Assembly: GCA_029859455.1 (NCBI GenBank)
Contig: JAOUDE010000016.1
Location: 1 to 16,849, forward strand
DNA length: 16,849 bases
Source: Ignavibacteria bacterium
GTDB taxonomy: Bacteria; Bacteroidota; Ignavibacteria; UBA10030; UBA6906
Direction of reading: 5' to 3'
Below the pieces are notes generated by a model. That model was given only the letters and a program-made list of their open reading frames with translations. It had not been told where the DNA came from and did not search any database. Every line of letters starts with the position of its first letter. The stretch's first letter is position 1. This document shows, piece by piece, positions 14,489 to 16,849 of this stretch. The position numbers and the translations under genes were made by a program.

Positions 14489-16312
14489 ATGACAACATCA
14501 TTTCGTGATCGAATACGTGAGCGCCCGATTCTCTGTGACGGAGCGATGGGGACCCTCCTCGATCTTTACGAGTATGAAGAGATACCTCACGAAATTCAGA
14601 ACCTCAGAAATCCCGATATCGTCGAGCGGATCCACCGTGAGTATATCGAAGCCGGGGCCGAGATCATCGAAACGAACACCTTTTCTGCCAACAGGCTCCG
14701 GTTATCACAATATCATCTGGAAGACAAGCTGCGGGAGATCAATCTGGCGGCAGTCGGGATCGCCCGCCGTGCCGCCGGTACCCGGGCGTATGTTGCCGGG
14801 GCGATCGGGCCGATCGGACGTCTCCTCGAGCCGGTTGGAAAGATCGGTCGCGCTGAGGCGAAGAATGTTTTCCGGGAGCAGATCGCTTTGCTGGTGGAAG
14901 CCGGTGTTGATCTGCTGATCCTGGAGACCTTCGTCAGCGTGGTTGAACTGGGTGAGGCGATTCGCGCCGCAAAAGAGCTGACAGATCTTCCTATCATCGC
15001 CCAGAAAGCATTCGCCGAAGACGGAGCGATTCTCTCAGGCTCCTTCCCGATCGAGGTGGTCAACCACCTTATCAGCCACGGAGTCGATGTGGTCGGCGCG
15101 AACTGTACTGTCGGCCCGCAGCGGATGTTCGGGATCATCCGATCCATGCATAAGGACGGGGTTATTCTGTCCGCCCAGCCCGCCGCGGGAATACCGACTC
15201 TGCTGGACGGTCGCTCGATCTATCATACCACGCCCGATTACCTCGGCTCGTATGCAAGGGAACTTGTCGAAGCAGGGGTCACGCTGGTGGGAGCCTGTTG
15301 CGGTTCCACGCCGGCCCATATCGCAGCGATGGCAGAGGCGATCAGTGATGCGCAGGTCGGAAAACCGCGGGCCCGCCGCAAACCGGCTTCAGTGACCATC
15401 GGCGAAAGAAAGCGGAAAACAGACGGTGCCGCGGAGCGGTCCCGGTTCTCCCGCAACATCGGCACCAGGTTCATGACCACCGTCGAACTGGATGTCCCGC
15501 GCGGAATCGACATCGATCCCGTGATCGAAGGCGCGCGGCATGCCCGCCGGCTCGGCATTGATGCCGTGAATATCACGGATGGCGCAAGGGCACGGCTCAG
15601 GATGAGTTCGATCGCCCTCTCGTCCATTGTGCAGCGTGAGACAGGCATCGAAACGATCACGCACCTTGCGGCAAGAGACCGGAATATGATCGGACTCCAG
15701 GCGGAGATGCTGGGAGCATACGCGAGCGGTTTGCGGAATCTGCTGATGATCTCCGGTGACCCGGCCGGGATCGGAGACTATCCTCATGCCACCTCTGTGT
15801 TCGATGTCGATGCCTCAGGACTGATCAGGGCGGCTTCCTCGATGAACAAAGGCCAGGATCTGATGGGAAATGCGATCGGTTCGCCGACCAGTTTCTTCCT
15901 CTGCTGCGCCGTCAACCCGGTCGCCGACGATATGGAGAGAGAACTCGGGAAGCTCGAAAAGAAGGTGGAGGCAGGTGTCGACGTGCTCTTTACCCAGCCG
16001 GTGTACGAGATCGGAACCCTGGAACGGCTCGTCCGTTTACTCGAACGTTTTCGAAAGCCGGTGATGCTCGGGATACTTCCCCTTCGGGGGAGGAAGCACG
16101 CTGAGTTTCTTCACAACGAAGTGCCCGGGATGCGCATTCCGGAATCGATCCGGGAGCAGCTTCGCCATGCGGGAGAGGACGGGCCGAAAATCGGGACCGC
16201 TATCGCCAGGAACTTCCTGAAGGAAGCGAAGCCGCTGGTTGCCGGTGCCTATATGATGCCGCCGTTCAAGAAGTATGATGTCGTTGAGGAGTTGATGGAA
16301 GCGATCGGATAA
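14489..16312 (+). CDS. Bifunctional homocysteine S-methyltransferase / methylenetetrahydrofolate reductase
   Basis: The 607-residue protein fuses two methionine-pathway domains. The N-terminal homocysteine S-methyltransferase barrel (about 1-288) begins ILCDGAMGTLLDLYEYEEIP. It has the zinc cysteines C206 in GANCTVGP and C270/C271 in GACCGSTP, with ETNTFSANR also typical. A basic linker (about 290-325) leads to the methylenetetrahydrofolate reductase barrel (about 325-605), with MTTVELDVPRG (E333 probably equals the MetF catalytic Glu), INITDGAR-like VNITDGAR, LLMISGDPAGIGDYP, TQPVYEIGTLE and LGILPL. Fusions of this shape are known in bacteria (YitJ/BhmT annotation). There is no cobalamin-binding domain, so the methyl donor for the first domain cannot be read from sequence. 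It lies downstream of asd but behind a terminator, so it is probably transcribed separately. Confidence 0.95.
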   Translation: MTTSFRDRIRERPILCDGAMGTLLDLYEYEEIPHEIQNLRNPDIVERIHREYIEAGAEIIETNTFSANRLRLSQYHLEDKLREINLAAVGIARRAAGTRAYVAGAIGPIGRLLEPVGKIGRAEAKNVFREQIALLVEAGVDLLILETFVSVVELGEAIRAAKELTDLPIIAQKAFAEDGAILSGSFPIEVVNHLISHGVDVVGANCTVGPQRMFGIIRSMHKDGVILSAQPAAGIPTLLDGRSIYHTTPDYLGSYARELVEAGVTLVGACCGSTPAHIAAMAEAISDAQVGKPRARRKPASVTIGERKRKTDGAAERSRFSRNIGTRFMTTVELDVPRGIDIDPVIEGARHARRLGIDAVNITDGARARLRMSSIALSSIVQRETGIETITHLAARDRNMIGLQAEMLGAYASGLRNLLMISGDPAGIGDYPHATSVFDVDASGLIRAASSMNKGQDLMGNAIGSPTSFFLCCAVNPVADDMERELGKLEKKVEAGVDVLFTQPVYEIGTLERLVRLLERFRKPVMLGILPLRGRKHAEFLHNEVPGMRIPESIREQLRHAGEDGPKIGTAIARNFLKEAKPLVAGAYMMPPFKKYDVVEELMEAIG

Positions 16313-16326
16313 GGAACGAGCAGAAA

Positions 16327-16482
16327 TCAACCCAGGATCAGATACCCAACCACCAGCCAGATGATCCCCTTCAGCAGGAAGAGCAGGAATCCGATCATTC
16401 CGATCTTTTTCCATCGCTCCTTCCAGCCGTTCGCGGTGCTCTCCTCGATATGTTGTTGTCCCCGTGTCACCGCCGATCCCAT
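16327..16482 (-). CDS. 51-aa single-span membrane protein
   Basis: Reading the minus strand from ATG 16482 to TGA 16327 gives 51 residues. A polar N terminus (MGSAVTRGQQHIEESTANGW) is followed by a basic patch KERWKKIG. One strong membrane helix (IGMIGFLLFLLKGIIWLVVG, about 28-47) contains a lysine mid-helix, and the protein ends YLILG. The start overlaps the end of the RibD/DHFR-like gene by 16 bp, which suggests coupled translation. The layout (basic patch then helix) predicts an inner-membrane protein with a cytoplasmic N terminus. It converges on the methyltransferase gene with a 14-bp gap. No family is recognised; chance is possible but the well-formed helix argues against it. Confidence 0.6.
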   Translation of the reverse strand: MGSAVTRGQQHIEESTANGWKERWKKIGMIGFLLFLLKGIIWLVVGYLILG

Positions 16483-16849
16483 ATGCTCTGAACAAATCCA
16501 TTCGCAAAGCGTATACGCTTTTTGAGCCGGAACTGAGCCGGGCGTACCTTCGCGGTGAACAGCGGGATGCCGTTTCCCAGGACAACCGGGATTGTGGTGA
16601 GAACGATCGTATCCACAAGGCCCGCGTTCATCATCACTGTATTGATTTCACCCCCTCCCACGAGCCAGATATGCTTCCCCTTCTCTGAGCGCAGCTTCCG
16701 TAGTGTCGGAAGAATGTTCACCGACAGAAATCGAACGCCTTCGGCGGGTCTTCGCGTTGAAGAACGGGTCAGGACATAATGCCGGCTCGCTTCTCCCGGG
16801 AGCCCGGTTCCAAACGACCGCATCTGCCTGTATATTGTGTGGCCCATAA
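16467..16849 (-). CDS. RibD C-terminal / dihydrofolate reductase-like protein, N-terminus cut by the window edge
   Basis: The frame is open from the right edge to the stop at 16467, showing about 127 residues. GKHIWLVGGGEINTVMMNAG holds the VGGGE nucleotide-binding turn, and LVDTIVLTTIPVVLGNGIPLF is the characteristic strand-turn of the RibD_C/DHFR fold. The first visible Met (MGHTIYRQM) matches the internal VMGRxTYE motif of this family, so the real start lies outside the window, probably about 40-60 residues upstream. Members reduce pterin or riboflavin precursors with NADPH, but stand-alone proteins of this type have mostly unknown substrates. A coupled 51-aa membrane gene follows. Confidence 0.88.
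   Translation of the reverse strand, partial: MGHTIYRQMRSFGTGLPGEASRHYVLTRSSTRRPAEGVRFLSVNILPTLRKLRSEKGKHIWLVGGGEINTVMMNAGLVDTIVLTTIPVVLGNGIPLFTAKVRPAQFRLKKRIRFANGFVQSIWDRR

Overview
The window is 16.8 kb of compact, moderately GC-rich bacterial DNA with about fifteen protein genes and two partial genes at the edges. I see no tRNA, rRNA, insertion sequence, CRISPR array or phage gene. Many starts lack a clear Shine-Dalgarno sequence. The gene set (7TM-HD c-di-AMP phosphodiesterase, XerD-type recombinase, planctomycete-type small cytochrome c, cytochrome/barrel fusion, NtrC-type two-component system) would fit an uncultured bacterium of the FCB group (Bacteroidota, Ignavibacteria or relatives). 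That placement is inference; no marker gene here settles it.

Left block, minus strand (3085 down to 1): one tightly packed, mostly overlapping operon. In order it encodes a 141-aa protein of unknown function, a four-helix membrane protein of unknown function, a 106-aa conserved hypothetical, a HAD-family phosphatase, holo-ACP synthase (acpS) and the N-terminal part of a HAMP-containing membrane receptor that runs off the window. Its promoter (3091-3118) lies so close to the first ATG that the mRNA is probably leaderless.

Central block, plus strand (3173-8628): the most interesting part. A membrane histidine kinase with a c-type haem motif (CxxCH) in its periplasmic sensor domain is translationally coupled to an NtrC-family, sigma-54-activating response regulator. 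Just after the regulator come a 20-bp dyad (6260-6279), then an exact TGGCACG-N4-TTGCA sigma-54 promoter (6332-6347), then an ECF-type sigma factor with no adjacent anti-sigma gene. Directly after that lie an exported protein with a CxxCH motif fused to a probable outer-membrane beta barrel, and an exported small cytochrome c, closed by a strong terminator. The layout reads as a regulatory cascade: haem sensor, then sigma-54 activator, then alternative sigma factor, beside redox proteins that are plausible targets.

Right-centre block, plus strand (8647-14460): a housekeeping-like run of 7TM-HD phosphodiesterase, XerD recombinase (4-bp overlap), a SufS-like class V aminotransferase and aspartate-semialdehyde dehydrogenase, ending at a terminator.

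Right block: a homocysteine S-methyltransferase/methylenetetrahydrofolate reductase fusion on the plus strand, which with Asd points to methionine synthesis. It converges on a minus-strand pair: a 51-aa single-span membrane protein that overlaps the 3' end of a RibD/dihydrofolate-reductase-like gene truncated by the window edge.
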